DNA from: Lederbergia panacisoli
GTDB lineage: Bacteria > Bacillota > Bacilli > Bacillales > Bacillaceae_C
NCBI RefSeq assembly: GCF_024626525.1
Contig: NZ_JANJGU010000005.1
Coordinates: 124,001 to 188,000, forward strand
Direction of reading: 5' to 3'
DNA length: 64,000 nucleotides
The notes under the pieces are model-generated. The model was not told the origin of the DNA and made no database searches. It was given only the letters and a program-made list of their open reading frames with translations. Shown piece by piece: positions 54,299 to 64,000 of this stretch (positions are counted from its first letter, which is position 1; the number at the start of each line of letters is the position of its first letter). The position numbers and the translations under genes are program-made.

Positions 54299-55054
54299 AT
54301 GGAATATATTCAATCGCCAAAAAATTCACGTGTAAAAGAGTGGAAGAAACTTTTATCGAAAAAGGATAGAGATTTGACGGGTAGATACATCATTGAAGGT
54401 GAACATCTAATTGAAGAGGCATTGAAAACTGATGATGTGATGGAACTAATGCTTCAAGAAAACAATGAAGTTCCAGACTTATGGCTTTTTAAAGATATAC
54501 CTCCCGTAACAAAGATAACAGCTGATATTAGCAAAGTAATTTCAGCAACGAAAACACCACAAGGAGTATTTGCAGTTTGCCGTAAAAGTGACTCCACAAT
54601 CGATTTGAAAAAACATAAACGATTTTTGTTACTTGACGGTGTTCAAGATCCGGGCAACATCGGGACGATGATTCGAACAGCAGATGCGGCAGGCATTGAT
54701 GTTGTCATAATGGGAGAAGGATCAGGTGATGTATATAATCCTAAAGTCATTAGATCTGCCCAAGGCAGCCACTTCCATGTGCCGATTATTATAGGTAATT
54801 TGCATACATGGATTGAAACTTTTAAAGCATCTCATGTGCCGGTCTATGGTACCGCACTTGAAGGCGCAGTATCTTATAAGGAAGTCAGGCCAACTGATTC
54901 ATACGCCTTAATCGTAGGAAATGAAGGGGCGGGTGTAGATTCAACCATCCTGCAAAATACTGATCAAAACCTCTATATTCCAATCTATGGGAACAGTGAA
55001 TCATTAAATGTTGCCGTTGCTGCGGGAATTCTTTTATATCATTTACGAAAATAG
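54299..55054 (+). CDS. ysgA: TrmH/SpoU family RNA 2'-O-methyltransferase
   Basis: 251 aa. N-terminal substrate-binding domain (about 1-95; [28 protein letters not shown]) and a SPOUT knot domain with [23 protein letters not shown] (motif 1), IVGNEGAGV (motif 2) and [18 protein letters not shown] (motif 3). It should methylate ribose in rRNA; exact site unknown. ATG 54299 has AAAGGA upstream. Precedes pheST as in B. subtilis. Confidence 0.92.
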   Translation: MEYIQSPKNSRVKEWKKLLSKKDRDLTGRYIIEGEHLIEEALKTDDVMELMLQENNEVPDLWLFKDIPPVTKITADISKVISATKTPQGVFAVCRKSDSTIDLKKHKRFLLLDGVQDPGNIGTMIRTADAAGIDVVIMGEGSGDVYNPKVIRSAQGSHFHVPIIIGNLHTWIETFKASHVPVYGTALEGAVSYKEVRPTDSYALIVGNEGAGVDSTILQNTDQNLYIPIYGNSESLNVAVAAGILLYHLRK

Positions 55055-55056
55055 AT

Positions 55057-55378
55057 TTGAAATTGCTGTTTATAAGCTCTATAATGTTGTGTATATCTAA
55101 ATAATGTTAATGACTGTGATGGAGAAAAGTAACCAAGAGAAAGCTATCAGGAAGAAGATGCCTTGACTGTGAGCATTTTCAGTGGAATCTAGGTGAAGTT
55201 CGCCTCCTGAGTCGGTATCGGGACCGTTTAAACGTAAAGATACCCCGGCGCTTGCCGTTATGACAATGAAGTGAGCATGAAACGAAAAGCTAATGTGCTT
55301 TGCATAGAGCTAGACACATGTTTATAAGGGTGGTACCGCGACCAAAGCCTCGTCCCTTTTTGGGATTGGGGCTTTTTT
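55057..55378 (+). ncRNA. pheST promoter and tRNA-Phe T-box leader
   Basis: Sigma-A promoter TTGAAA (55057-55062), 17 nt, TATAAT (55080-55085). The leader carries a candidate Phe specifier TTC (55199-55201, in GAAGTTCGCC), the T-box AGGGTGGTACCGCG (55327-55340) and a terminator AAAGCCTCGTCCC with its partner and TTTTTT (55344-55378). Controls pheST by tRNA-Phe charging. Confidence 0.95.
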
Positions 55379-55409
55379 GTATTTCAAAAATTCGAAGGAG
55401 GAAATTTTT

Positions 55410-56447
55410 GTGGAAGAAAAGTTAAAACAATTGGAATCTGAGGCATTGGCTAAAATTAATGACGCTCATGATTTAAAGGCATTGAATGAAGTTCGGGTTG
55501 CCTATTTAGGAAAAAAAGGTCCGATTACGGAAGTTCTGCGGGGTATGGGAAAATTATCTACAGAAGAACGGCCAAAAATGGGAGCTCTCGTCAATGTAGT
55601 GCGAGAAACGATTACAGCTGAAATTGGGAAAAAACAACAAGAATTAGAAGAAGCTGCCGTACGTAAACAGTTAGAATCAGAAACAATTGATATTACTCTT
55701 CCAGGAAGACCAGCTAAAACTGGAAGCCGTCATCCACTTACAAAGATTATTGAAGAAATAGAAGATCTTTTCATTGGCATGGGATATAAAGTGGCTGAAG
55801 GTCCGGAAGTGGAAAAAGATTATTATAATTTTGAAGCTTTAAATTTGCCAAAAGGGCATCCTGCTCGCGACATGCAAGATTCTTTTTACATTACAGAAGA
55901 AATCTTGCTGCGTACCCATACATCTCCTGTTCAAGCGCGAACAATGAAAAAGCATGAAGGCAAGGGTCCAGTAAAAATCATTTGTCCTGGAAAGGTTTAT
56001 CGTCGGGATAATGATGATGCAACACATTCACATCAATTTACACAAATCGAAGGGTTAGTAGTTGATGAGAATATAACAATGGGTGATTTGAAAGGAACAC
56101 TTGAAGTATTTGCCAAAAAAATGTTTGGCGAAGATCGCGAAATTCGTTTGCGTCCAAGTTTCTTCCCGTTCACAGAACCGTCAGTTGAAATGGACATCTC
56201 TTGTAAAATATGTGGTGGAGATGGCTGCCGTGTATGTAAACAAACGGGATGGATTGAAATACTCGGAGCGGGCATGGTTCATCCAAACGTCCTTGAAATG
56301 GCAGGATTTGATTCAAAAAAATATACCGGATTTGCATTCGGAATGGGTCCGGAAAGAATTGCAATGTTGAAATATGGCGTAGAGGATATTCGTCATTTCT
56401 ACACGAATGATATCCGCTTTTTACAACAATTTGCGGTGCAGGAATAA
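55410..56447 (+). CDS. pheS: Phenylalanyl-tRNA synthetase alpha subunit
   Basis: 345 aa catalytic subunit. N-terminal coiled coil (about 1-85), then class II core with [17 protein letters not shown] (about 110-126), [10 protein letters not shown] (about 172-181), [18 protein letters not shown] (about 203-220) and [17 protein letters not shown] near 308-324. GTG 55410 has AAGGAGG upstream; the longer frame runs into the T-box terminator. Heads pheST. Confidence 0.97.
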   Translation: MEEKLKQLESEALAKINDAHDLKALNEVRVAYLGKKGPITEVLRGMGKLSTEERPKMGALVNVVRETITAEIGKKQQELEEAAVRKQLESETIDITLPGRPAKTGSRHPLTKIIEEIEDLFIGMGYKVAEGPEVEKDYYNFEALNLPKGHPARDMQDSFYITEEILLRTHTSPVQARTMKKHEGKGPVKIICPGKVYRRDNDDATHSHQFTQIEGLVVDENITMGDLKGTLEVFAKKMFGEDREIRLRPSFFPFTEPSVEMDISCKICGGDGCRVCKQTGWIEILGAGMVHPNVLEMAGFDSKKYTGFAFGMGPERIAMLKYGVEDIRHFYTNDIRFLQQFAVQE

Positions 56448-56465
56448 GATTAGGAGGGAAAATAC

Positions 56466-58880
56466 ATGCTTGTTTCATATAAATGGCTGCAAGATTACGT
56501 TGATCTTAGCAATGTAACAGCGCTTGAGTTAGCCGAAAAAATTACAAGAAGTGGTATAGAAGTAGATGGAGTTGAACAATTAAGTGCTGGGATGAAAGAT
56601 GTTGTTGTTGGTCATGTCCTTGAATGTGAAAAACATCCTGAGGCTGATAAGCTGAATAAGTGTCTTGTTGATATTGGCGAAGAGGCACCTGTTCAAATCA
56701 TTTGCGGAGCACCGAATGTGGCTAAAGGACAAAAGGTTGCTGTCGCAAAGGTAGGAGCAGTCCTCCCAGGAAATTTCAAAATTAAAAAGGCAAAGCTTCG
56801 CGGTGAAGAATCAAATGGAATGATCTGTTCGCTTCAGGAGTTGGGAATTGAAGGAAAGTTAGTAGCAAAAGAATTCGCAGAAGGAATTTACGTATTTCCA
56901 GAAAACACGGAAGTCGGTTCGGATGCTTTACAGCTATTAAATTTGGACGATGAAATCTTAGAGCTTGATTTAACTCCAAATCGTGCAGACGCCCTCAGTA
57001 TGATAGGTGTTGCATATGAAACGGCCGCTATTTTAAATCAAGAAGTTAAATTACCTGAAATCACGACTAAAGAATCGAACGAAAAAGCTGAAGACTATAT
57101 ATCAGTTAGAATAGATGCGACCGAAGAAAATCCATTATACACAGCTAAAATTATTAAAAATGTAAAAATTGGGCCATCACCTTTATGGCTGCAAACTCGA
57201 CTCATGTCGGCTGGAATCAGACCGCATAATAATGTAGTCGATGTCACGAACTATATTTTACTTGAGTATGGACAGCCGCTTCATGCATTCGACTATGATC
57301 GCTTTGCTTCAAAAGAAGTGGTTGTACGACTTGCAAATGAAGGAGAAAAAATCTTCACTCTTGATAATGCGGAACGTACTTTAACTACTGAACAGCTTGT
57401 CATTACGAACGGGAAAGAACCAGTTGCTCTTGCAGGTGTTATGGGAGGAGCAAACTCTGAGGTCGGAAATGATACGACAACGATTCTGCTTGAATCTGCC
57501 TATTTTACAGGTCAGTCGATTCGAAATACATCAAAGCATCACGGATTACGCAGTGAAGCTAGCAGCCGTTATGAAAAAGGAGTAGACCCGGAAAGGGTGC
57601 ACCCAGCAGCTGAACGGGCAGCGCAGCTTATTGCAGAGCTTGCTAATGGCGAGGTTCTTGAAGGGATAGTAGAAGCTAATCATTTACGAATTGAACCTGC
57701 AGTCGTTTCGATTTCATTAGAAAAAATAAATCGTGTACTTGGAACAGATATGAGTAGAGAAGCTGTCAGCGAAATTTTCAGTCGCTTAAAGTTCGAAGCA
57801 ACGGTTGAAGATGATACTTTTATCGTTACAGTTCCGACACGCCGCGGTGATATCACGATTGAAGAAGATTTAGTAGAAGAGGTGGCTAGATTATACGGCT
57901 ATGATCATATCCCTAAAACCTTGCCAAAAGGTGCTTCAGTACCTGGGGGGTTAAGCCAGGTACAAGAAAGAAGGAGAGCGGCGAAAGGATTTCTTGAAGG
58001 GGTTGGACTGTACCAAGCTATTACGTATTCATTGACAAGCGAGGAAAAGGCAACAAGTTTTGCCATTGAAACACGTGAACCGGTAAAGCTTGCAATGCCG
58101 ATGAGTGAAGAACGGAGTAGGCTGAGACTGAGCATTATACCGCAGCTTTTAGAATCTGTTTCTTACAACTTAGCTCGCCAACATGATTCTATCGCATTAT
58201 ATGAAATTGGCTCCGTCTTTTTAAGCAATGGCGGGGATGTTCAACCAGATGAACGTGAACATATTGCGGGTGCCATCACCGGTCTTTGGGTGGAGAACGA
58301 ATGGCAAGGAGAAAAAAAACCAGTAGATTTTTATGTAGCAAAAGGAATTTTAGAAGGTTTGTTTACGAAACTGGGAGTTTCAGCGAATATTGAATGGCAG
58401 AGAGCAGAGATAGAAGGTATGCATCCAGGAAGAACAGCGGAAATACTATTATCCGGTGAAGTGATTGGCTTTGTCGGGCAAGTTCATCCTAACGTACAAA
58501 AAGAATTAGATTTAAAAAACACATTCGTATTTGAGGTTAAGGCTGGTGCTTTATTCAATTATGACCTTCCACCGCTCGCTTACGTTCCGATTCCACGTTT
58601 CCCATCTATTACCAGGGATATCGCTTTAGTGGTTGATAAGGATGTAAGTGCCGGAACACTAGCTGCGATTATTAAGGAAGCTGGTAAAAAATTATTAAAA
58701 TCAGTCCATGTGTTTGATTTATATGAAGGCGAACATATGGAAGAAGGAAAAAAATCAATCGCCTTTTCTTTAACCTATTCAGATCCTGAAAGAACCCTTA
58801 CAGATGAAGAAGTTGTAAAAGCGCATAACAAAGTACTTGCCGAACTTAAGGAAAAAGCAAGTGCCGAACTAAGAGGGTAA
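56466..58880 (+). CDS. pheT: Phenylalanyl-tRNA synthetase beta subunit
   Basis: 804 aa. tRNA-binding EMAP-like domain (about 40-155), B3/B4 editing domain (about 205-385), B5 domain (about 405-480) and C-terminal anticodon-binding domain (about 710-804; [15 protein letters not shown]). GGAGGG precedes ATG 56466, 18 bp after pheS. A dispersed element begins four bases after its stop. Confidence 0.98.
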   Translation: MLVSYKWLQDYVDLSNVTALELAEKITRSGIEVDGVEQLSAGMKDVVVGHVLECEKHPEADKLNKCLVDIGEEAPVQIICGAPNVAKGQKVAVAKVGAVLPGNFKIKKAKLRGEESNGMICSLQELGIEGKLVAKEFAEGIYVFPENTEVGSDALQLLNLDDEILELDLTPNRADALSMIGVAYETAAILNQEVKLPEITTKESNEKAEDYISVRIDATEENPLYTAKIIKNVKIGPSPLWLQTRLMSAGIRPHNNVVDVTNYILLEYGQPLHAFDYDRFASKEVVVRLANEGEKIFTLDNAERTLTTEQLVITNGKEPVALAGVMGGANSEVGNDTTTILLESAYFTGQSIRNTSKHHGLRSEASSRYEKGVDPERVHPAAERAAQLIAELANGEVLEGIVEANHLRIEPAVVSISLEKINRVLGTDMSREAVSEIFSRLKFEATVEDDTFIVTVPTRRGDITIEEDLVEEVARLYGYDHIPKTLPKGASVPGGLSQVQERRRAAKGFLEGVGLYQAITYSLTSEEKATSFAIETREPVKLAMPMSEERSRLRLSIIPQLLESVSYNLARQHDSIALYEIGSVFLSNGGDVQPDEREHIAGAITGLWVENEWQGEKKPVDFYVAKGILEGLFTKLGVSANIEWQRAEIEGMHPGRTAEILLSGEVIGFVGQVHPNVQKELDLKNTFVFEVKAGALFNYDLPPLAYVPIPRFPSITRDIALVVDKDVSAGTLAAIIKEAGKKLLKSVHVFDLYEGEHMEEGKKSIAFSLTYSDPERTLTDEEVVKAHNKVLAELKEKASAELRG

Positions 58881-58883
58881 TAA

Positions 58884-59029
58884 GAAAAGCGGAAACGCCT
58901 GTTTATCGACGTGCGAACTTCAGGGCCTTCGACTGAGACAAAGGAAACACGGTGAGGAACGTGCCGATGTTTAATTATCGAAGGGAGAAGGGCAGGAAGT
59001 TCGCTATTCGATAGGCGCTGGACCTAGAC
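58884..59029 (-). repeat. Dispersed palindromic element, reversed copy
   Basis: Starts GAAAAGCGGAAACGCC four bases behind the pheT stop and ends GGCGCTGGACCTAGAC. The core (GAACTTCAGGGCC, GGAAACACGGTGAGGAACG, GAAGTTCGCTATTCGATAGGCGC) is the reverse complement of the 13451 family, with an internal deletion of the AGGTGAAATTTG part. Confidence 0.75.
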
Positions 59030-59030
59030 A

Positions 59031-59059
59031 AAAAACGCGAGCCAAATGCTCGCGTTTTT
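59031..59059 (+). terminator. Terminator of pheST
   Basis: AAAAACGCGAGC pairs perfectly with GCTCGCGTTTTT. It lies beyond the repeat element, as at rplT. Confidence 0.92.
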
Positions 59060-59130
59060 GCATTGTACTTAACAATTGAGAATAAATTCTATACAATCAT
59101 TATTAAAATAACTTCTAGAGGACGGAAAAT

Positions 59131-59673
59131 ATGAAGAAAAGACGTTTATTATTATATTTAGTTGGATTTATTCTAGCGGTTGGTATTATGACGATTTACC
59201 AAAAAACTTCATCCCAAGAATACCACCCTGAAAAGGTCACAAGTTATATAAATGGTCTTCGTATGGGAATACAAGATTTATACAAAAAAGTGCCTATCAA
59301 TGATATTAGGGAGAATAACACAATTTCCGAAGCACAGCTAGATCATCTTCTTGGTGGAATCGAACGTGTTTATTCAAGTTATATTGAATTAAAAACAATG
59401 GCGACCACGTTTGGCTATATGGAGGAGCAAGATACAAAAACAGAATTCATATTAAACCAGGTTCATTTATCACTCCAAGAGTTAAAAACAGTTTCTAGTG
59501 GCGGTATCATATTAACTGAAACACAAATGAATGCAATCGAGGAGTTATACAAGTATTTATGGGATCTTTACCAGCTTGATTTATACGATAAGGATTTGGA
59601 TAAGATTTTACTTAAATTGGAGGAAGTGAGTGAAAATCATGAATCCCTTGCCGAAGTGTCTTTCTTGTCGTAG
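59131..59673 (+). CDS. Membrane-anchored protein, unknown
   Basis: 180 aa. A basic start and one hydrophobic segment (KKRRLLLYLVGFILAVGIMTIY, about 2-23) without a lipobox, then a hydrophilic, mostly helical outer part with no recognised motif. GAGGACGG precedes ATG 59131. Its last 44 bases overlap the sugar dehydrogenase-like gene, so the two are probably coupled. I do not recognise the family. Confidence 0.7.
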   Translation: MKKRRLLLYLVGFILAVGIMTIYQKTSSQEYHPEKVTSYINGLRMGIQDLYKKVPINDIRENNTISEAQLDHLLGGIERVYSSYIELKTMATTFGYMEEQDTKTEFILNQVHLSLQELKTVSSGGIILTETQMNAIEELYKYLWDLYQLDLYDKDLDKILLKLEEVSENHESLAEVSFLS

Positions 59674-60730
59674 CTTTTGGCCTTTTTTCATGCTTTTATT
59701 TCTAGCGGGATGTTCGGGAAATGAAGGTAGAATTGATTCGCTTCCAAAAGAAGAAGATCTGCATGCAATAGGAAATGAAAGTGAATTACAGATTACTGAT
59801 AACCTAAATGTACCTTGGGCCATAACTAAAATGAACGATACTTTTTATGTTAGTGAAAGACATGGAACTATTACTACTGTTCATGAACCAACTGGGGAGA
59901 CTCAACGATTACAGGTCAAATTGCAAAAAAAACTTTTCACTGGAGGAGAAGGCGGGTTTTTAGGAATAGAGCTTATTCCTAATACGGATTTAGAAGCATT
60001 CGCCTATCATACTTACGAAGAAGCTGGAGACGTATGGAACCGTGTCATTCGAATCGTAAAAGAAAATAATATATGGAATGAAAAAGAAGTTCTTTTAGAA
60101 AAAATACCAGGTGCACAAATTCATAATGGGGGCAGAATCAAAATCGGTCCAGATCAGAAATTATATATAACGGCGGGAGATGCTGCTGTTCCTGAATCAG
60201 CACAAAATACTGAGAGTTTATCGGGAAAAATATTAAGAATAGAGTTTGATGGTTCGATTCCTGCGAATAATCCATTTAAAGGCTCGCCCATATACTCATA
60301 TGGCCATCGCAATCCGCAAGGACTTGCATGGTCTGAAAATGGCCAGTTGTTCGAAACGGAACACGGCCAAAATGCTCATGATGAGATCAATAAGATTGCT
60401 TTAGGGAAAAACTACGGATGGCCTAATATTCAAGGTGATGAGCAAAAAGCGGGGATGGAATCGCCTATCTTTCATACAAATGGGAATACTTGGGCACCAA
60501 GTGGAACGGAGTATTTTAATGGAAAGTTATATATTGCCTCTTTAAGAGGAGAGGCCGTTAGAGTCTATGATCTTGAACAAAACAAAGCTAGTATTTTAAT
60601 CGAAGGATACGGACGAATACGAGATGTTTTCATCGAGGACGAATCACTCTATTTCATCACAAATAATACAGATGGAAGAGGCACACCCGCAGAAAATGAT
60701 GATCGATTAATGAAAATAGATTTAAAATAA
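59630..60730 (+). CDS. Glucose/sorbosone dehydrogenase-like lipoprotein (PQQ-type fold)
   Basis: 366 aa. Lipoprotein signal with lipobox L-A-G-C (Cys about 28), then a six-bladed beta-propeller of the GSDH family: NVPWAITKMNDTFYVSERHG (about 62-81), GGEGGFLGIELIP (about 104-116), HNGGRIKIGPDQKLYITAGD (about 165-184), SYGHRNPQGLAW (about 223-234) and ETEHGQNAHDEIN. Family enzymes use PQQ to oxidise sugars, yet most Bacilli do not make PQQ. GTG 59630 has GGAGG six bases upstream; ATG 59639 is possible. Confidence 0.85.
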   Translation: MKIMNPLPKCLSCRSFWPFFMLLFLAGCSGNEGRIDSLPKEEDLHAIGNESELQITDNLNVPWAITKMNDTFYVSERHGTITTVHEPTGETQRLQVKLQKKLFTGGEGGFLGIELIPNTDLEAFAYHTYEEAGDVWNRVIRIVKENNIWNEKEVLLEKIPGAQIHNGGRIKIGPDQKLYITAGDAAVPESAQNTESLSGKILRIEFDGSIPANNPFKGSPIYSYGHRNPQGLAWSENGQLFETEHGQNAHDEINKIALGKNYGWPNIQGDEQKAGMESPIFHTNGNTWAPSGTEYFNGKLYIASLRGEAVRVYDLEQNKASILIEGYGRIRDVFIEDESLYFITNNTDGRGTPAENDDRLMKIDLK

Positions 60731-60765
60731 GGTAGAGCTTATTAGCTTTACCTTATTAAGTTTTC

Positions 60766-60997
60766 GTCTAGCTTCAGCGCCTATCGACTAGCAAACATCC
60801 TGTCCTTTTCGCTTGCGTAGTCAACATTAGGTGAAATTTGAAATGCCAATTTCACTTGCTCGTTCCTCGCCGTGTTTCCTTTATCGTAAGTCTTGGGCCG
60901 AAAAAGGAACGTCACTAAAATCGCCACGTCCTGTGGCAACGTCAACGGACCCGCGTCCTGCGGGCCTGTACGTCAATGAACAGGCGCTTACGCTTTT
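60766..60997 (+). repeat. Dispersed palindromic element, copy 3 with hairpin insert
   Basis: Same core as 13451-13630, but about 70 bp longer near its right end, where GCCACGTCCTGTGGC (60923-60937) and CCCGCGTCCTGCGGG (60950-60964) are added. The terminal GGCGCTTACGCTTTT (60983-60997) contains the stop codon of rnhC on the other strand. Fills 60731-60987. Confidence 0.85.
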
Positions 60998-61926
60998 GTA
61001 ATACCCGCTATTTTTTTCGCCTTGTTCGTATTTGCAAAATGAAGCTTTGTAAATTGATTCAACGCTGATATTCCTTTTGCCTTTATTAATCTCGCTGCAT
61101 CTTGATCGACTTTAGCTCCTGCTCCTTTTGTTAAAGAAAAACCGGCTTTTTTACTTAATTCATCAAATGCTTTTAAAAAGGCATAGCGAGCTAATATGGA
61201 AGCGGCAGCAACAGATAGGTGTATGCTTTCGGCTTTTGTACTAAAATAAACATTTTCACGCAAGATTTCTTTCTGGCCTTGAAGATGGCGGAAATATATT
61301 GGCGCCTCTGCAAATTGATCAATGAGAATTGCTTCAGGCTTTTCAGGATCAATTTTTTTTAGTAAATGATTTAAGGCTTGGTTATGCAGAAGAGCTGTAA
61401 TTTTACCTTGGGTCATTCCAGAAGACTGTAATTTATTATATTTTTCATTCGATAATGTTAATAGGCTATACGGAAGAAATGTAAGTAAATCCTTGGCAAT
61501 TTTAATAATCTGTGAATCCGTTAAATTCTTTGAATCTTTGACACCTAACTCCTTTAAGAGTAACATCTGATCATTTTTTACATATGCTGCAACAACGGTC
61601 ATTGGTCCGAAATAGTCGCCTTTCCCTACCTCATCAGATCCGATTGCAGACATAGAAGAGATGTTAGCTGGGAGGGGCGCCCCAGAGGTTTTTGTCTGAA
61701 CTGGTTTAGTTAACTGATTCAAGGATTGACCCCATTGCTTCGCTTCCTCTTCATTTCTAGTTCCTTGAAACATCACTTTTCCCGAACGATACGCGGTAAT
61801 TGTGCAACCATTTTTTTTGGCAGCAAAAATAGCTCCTGGAGGAGTTTTATCTGTTTTATTTTTTTCGTAAAAGGATTCCATATTTTTTATAGTAGCTGTT
61901 GTCACTTGAATAACGATATTTGCCAA
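60988..61926 (-). CDS. rnhC: Ribonuclease HIII
   Basis: 312 aa. Degrades RNA in RNA-DNA hybrids. N-terminal TBP-like substrate-binding domain (about 1-85) and catalytic domain with the D-E motif IGSDEVGKGDYFGPM (about 95-109), EAILIDQFAE (Asp, about 197) and SIHLSVAAASILARYAF (about 230-246). TTG 61926 with AAAGGAAGTG upstream. Its last codons and stop (AAA GCG TAA) fall inside a repeat element's end. Confidence 0.95.
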   Translation of the reverse strand: MANIVIQVTTATIKNMESFYEKNKTDKTPPGAIFAAKKNGCTITAYRSGKVMFQGTRNEEEAKQWGQSLNQLTKPVQTKTSGAPLPANISSMSAIGSDEVGKGDYFGPMTVVAAYVKNDQMLLLKELGVKDSKNLTDSQIIKIAKDLLTFLPYSLLTLSNEKYNKLQSSGMTQGKITALLHNQALNHLLKKIDPEKPEAILIDQFAEAPIYFRHLQGQKEILRENVYFSTKAESIHLSVAAASILARYAFLKAFDELSKKAGFSLTKGAGAKVDQDAARLIKAKGISALNQFTKLHFANTNKAKKIAGITKA

Positions 61927-62078
61927 AAGAACACTTCCTTTCTATTTTAAAGAAAATTTCAAACAAACTTTATATCCTTCCTCTATTATCAGTCCCGCAT
62001 GTTTAGACAATATATTCCCATCTTTTTTTATTCATGATATGATATGTAATAGGATTCTATCGATTGGAGGCTAATGGT

Positions 62079-62339
62079 TTGACGGAAAATGAAAAGATTC
62101 GGGCCATGGTCATGATTTATGGACAACAGTATACCATTTCCGGAACTGAAACGACAGAGCATATGCAGCAAGTGGCAGCGATTGTTGATAAGAAAATGCG
62201 TGAGATAAATTCAGTAAATCCTAATCTTAATACGAGCTCACTTGCAGTATTGACAGCCGTCAATACCATTCATGAATATATTAAACTACAAGAAAAGTAT
62301 GAAGAATTAGTAGAAGAATTTAAACGATTAAAGGACTGA
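62079..62339 (+). CDS. zapA: Cell division protein ZapA
   Basis: 86 aa. Promotes FtsZ ring bundling. Globular head with RAMVMIYGQQYTISGTE (about 9-25), then MREINSVNPNLNTSSLAVLTAVNTIHEYIKL and a C-terminal coiled coil (about 56-86). GGAGG spaces well to TTG 62079; TTG 62064 would overlap it. Seven bases before the CvpA-type gene. Confidence 0.92.
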   Translation: MTENEKIRAMVMIYGQQYTISGTETTEHMQQVAAIVDKKMREINSVNPNLNTSSLAVLTAVNTIHEYIKLQEKYEELVEEFKRLKD

Positions 62340-62346
62340 ACTTTTT

Positions 62347-62889
62347 ATGCTAGACCTTATTTTAGTGATTATTCTTGTTTTTGGCTTTCTAATTGGATTA
62401 CGAAGAGGCTTCATCCTTCAACTTATACACATGGTAGGATTTATTGTTTCCTTGATTATTGCGTACAAATATTATGAAGATCTTGCTCCATTGCTTAAGC
62501 TGTGGATCCCATATCCGGATTTAGGCGGTAATGAGACTATAAAAATGGTGTTGGACGGGGTAAGTTTTGATATAGCTTTTTACCGAGTAATTGCCTTTGC
62601 CATTATTTTCTTTGCTGTACGAATTGTATTAGGGATAATTGGATCGGCGCTTGATATTGTTGCCAGTCTTCCAATCATTAAAGTAATTAATGTTTGGGCA
62701 GGAGGCATCCTCGGATTAATAGAAATGTATTTATTAGTATTCATTCTTTTATACATTGCCGCATTAGTTCCGATTGCTATGATTCAAACCGCCTTAATCG
62801 ATTCAACTATAGCGGATGCAATCTTAAAAAATACGCCGTATTTCTCAGAAGAAGTTCAAAAGTGGTGGCTTGATTATATTCAACAATAA
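62347..62889 (+). CDS. yshB: CvpA family membrane protein
   Basis: 180 aa with four hydrophobic segments (about 2-15, 24-40, 75-100 and 115-140). LDLILVIILVFGFLIGLRRGFILQLIHMVGF at the N-terminus is the CvpA signature. Related E. coli CvpA is needed for colicin V production; the Bacillus role is unclear. B. subtilis has yshB between zapA and polX, the same order. Confidence 0.9.
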   Translation: MLDLILVIILVFGFLIGLRRGFILQLIHMVGFIVSLIIAYKYYEDLAPLLKLWIPYPDLGGNETIKMVLDGVSFDIAFYRVIAFAIIFFAVRIVLGIIGSALDIVASLPIIKVINVWAGGILGLIEMYLLVFILLYIAALVPIAMIQTALIDSTIADAILKNTPYFSEEVQKWWLDYIQQ

Positions 62890-63009
62890 GTGGCTGTCCC
62901 TAGGAAGAGTGGGGATCCCTTCTACATAAAGGGGTCTAAACTTTTATAGGGTGGCCTCTTTTGTTATCATGTGTTTTAAAGGAGAAATATTAGAACGGCT
63001 GGTGAAAAA

Positions 63010-64000
63010 ATGGAAATTAATAAAAAAGACATCATACGTTTACTTGAACAAATCGCAGTATATATGGAACTCAAAGGGGAAAATCCGTTTAAAATTGCGG
63101 CATTTAGAAAAGCCGCAGGTGCACTGGAAACGGATGATCGGAGCCTCTCTGAAATGACGATTTTTACAGATATACCAGGTATTGGAAAAGGGACTGGAGC
63201 AGTTATTGAGGAATTTATAAAAGAAGGGTCTTCTTCTGTATTGCAAGAACTAAAAGAAGAAGTGCCGAAAGGACTTATCCCTTTATTACAGTTGCCGGGG
63301 CTTGGCGGAAAGAAAATTTCTAAATTATATCAGGAACTCGGCGTAGAAGATATCCAATCATTAAAAGAAGCTTGTGAGTCTAATCGGGTGGCAGGTTTAA
63401 AAGGATTTGGGAAGAAAACGCAAGAAAACATTCTTTCATCAATTGCTCAAATCGGTACTCAGCCAAGCCGCCTGCCGATTGCTTACATGTTACCTCTTGC
63501 CATGCATATTGAAAATCATCTTAAGGAAATAAAAGAAATTACTGCTTTTTCTAGAGCAGGAAGTTTACGGCGAACTAGAGAAACTATTAAAGACCTAGAT
63601 TTTATTATTGCAACAAAGAAACCTGCTTCCGTTAAGGAAAAAATTCTTAATCTGGACGGAATAAAGGAAGCGACTGCAGCTGGAGAAACGAAAGTGACAA
63701 TTGTAATGAATGGAAGATACGAAGTCTCAGTTGATTTTAGAATAGTGGCAGAGGAAGAATATGCTACAGCTTTACACCACTTTACAGGTTCAAAAGATCA
63801 TAATGTAAGAATGCGTCAGCTTGCAAAAGAAAGAGGAGAGAAAATCAGTGAGTATGGGGTAGGAAATATAGAATCAGGTGAGGTTTTAACGTTTAAAAGT
63901 GAACTTGATTTTTTCCGCCACTTTGACTTACCTTATATTCCACCAGAAATAAGGGAAGATGGGCAGGAAATCGAAATTTACAATGCTCAAACTGATTTGA
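63010..64000 (+). CDS. polX: DNA polymerase X family, PolX (partial)
   Basis: 330 codons visible, the C-terminal PHP domain lies beyond the edge (full proteins are about 570 aa). N-terminal 8-kDa-like domain (about 1-80, NPFKIAAFRKAAGALE), helix-hairpin-helix parts (PGLGGKKISKLYQELG near 97-112; LKGFGKKTQENIL near 131-143) and the nucleotidyltransferase palm with GSLRRTRETIKDLDFIIA near 183-200. Repairs gaps by adding nucleotides. ATG 63010 has GGTGA upstream. Confidence 0.93.
   Translation, partial: MEINKKDIIRLLEQIAVYMELKGENPFKIAAFRKAAGALETDDRSLSEMTIFTDIPGIGKGTGAVIEEFIKEGSSSVLQELKEEVPKGLIPLLQLPGLGGKKISKLYQELGVEDIQSLKEACESNRVAGLKGFGKKTQENILSSIAQIGTQPSRLPIAYMLPLAMHIENHLKEIKEITAFSRAGSLRRTRETIKDLDFIIATKKPASVKEKILNLDGIKEATAAGETKVTIVMNGRYEVSVDFRIVAEEEYATALHHFTGSKDHNVRMRQLAKERGEKISEYGVGNIESGEVLTFKSELDFFRHFDLPYIPPEIREDGQEIEIYNAQTDL

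Noticed and set aside
62951-63157. 68-codon plus-strand frame before polX
   Set aside because: It overlaps the polX start in another frame and lacks a ribosome site; the polX frame carries the conserved residues.

Overview
The window reads as a chromosome segment of a low-GC, endospore-forming Bacillaceae bacterium (Bacillus in the broad sense). This rests on gene order matching the Bacillus subtilis ytxK-ackA to polX interval almost gene for gene, on spore genes (sspI, ytrHI, ytvI, ytaF, ytxC), on B. subtilis-type replication loaders (dnaB, dnaI, dnaE), and on Gram-positive regulators (T-boxes, L20 leader, ARG boxes, sigma-W and sigma-E promoters). I know no species-level marker here and do not name one.

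Layout. 1-0.8 kb: the left edge holds an accessory gene, an XRE-type DNA-binding domain joined in frame to an aminoglycoside-phosphotransferase-like kinase, cut by the window edge. 1-7.4 kb: ytxK, ackA, an EcsC-family gene, moaB, and the argGH operon behind two ARG boxes. 7.4-8.2 kb: about 0.8 kb without genes, filled by a 21-unit, 20/21-bp minisatellite and a second palindromic repeat. 8.2-16.5 kb: a universal stress protein, alanine dehydrogenase, a HAD phosphatase, an M24 peptidase, ytkL, ytoI, ytpI and nrnA. 16.5-29.6 kb: ytrHI, dnaE, malic enzyme with a FadR-type regulator, accDA, pfkA-pyk, ytzA and ytvI. 29.8-33.3 kb: the TCA block citZ-icd-mdh. 33.5-41.8 kb: a MaoC-like gene, hflK-hflC, polA, mutM, ytaF, coaE and nrdR. 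41.8-49.5 kb: dnaB-dnaI-ytxC, thrS with its T-box, and infC-rpmI-rplT with its L20 leader. 50-55 kb: ysdA, a TVP38 family protein, ysdB, dUTPase, ysdC, an AadK-like enzyme, sspI and a TrmH-type methylase. 55-64 kb: pheST with its T-box, a putative sugar dehydrogenase lipoprotein, rnhC, zapA, a CvpA family gene and the start of polX.

Function. Most genes are core metabolism and information processing: glycolysis (pfkA, pyk), the oxidative TCA arm and malate (citZ, icd, mdh, ytsJ), malonyl-CoA supply (accDA), acetate overflow (ackA), arginine synthesis, chromosome replication and repair, and translation. Against the usual Bacillus order two blocks are absent: phoPR between mdh and polA, where an hflKC pair with a textbook sigma-W promoter sits instead, and gapB-speD between coaE and nrdR.

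The most unusual DNA is intergenic: several families of structured repeats. These include 15-nt hairpins with fully compensated stems and a constant GTCCT-type loop, elements with common termini but different cores whose AAAAGCG end lies against or inside stop codons, and two minisatellite arrays sharing the same first and last unit variants. I saw no CRISPR array, prophage, transposase or rRNA. I did not recognise a complete new multi-gene system; the HTH-kinase fusion and the repeat families are the best candidates for undescribed biology.
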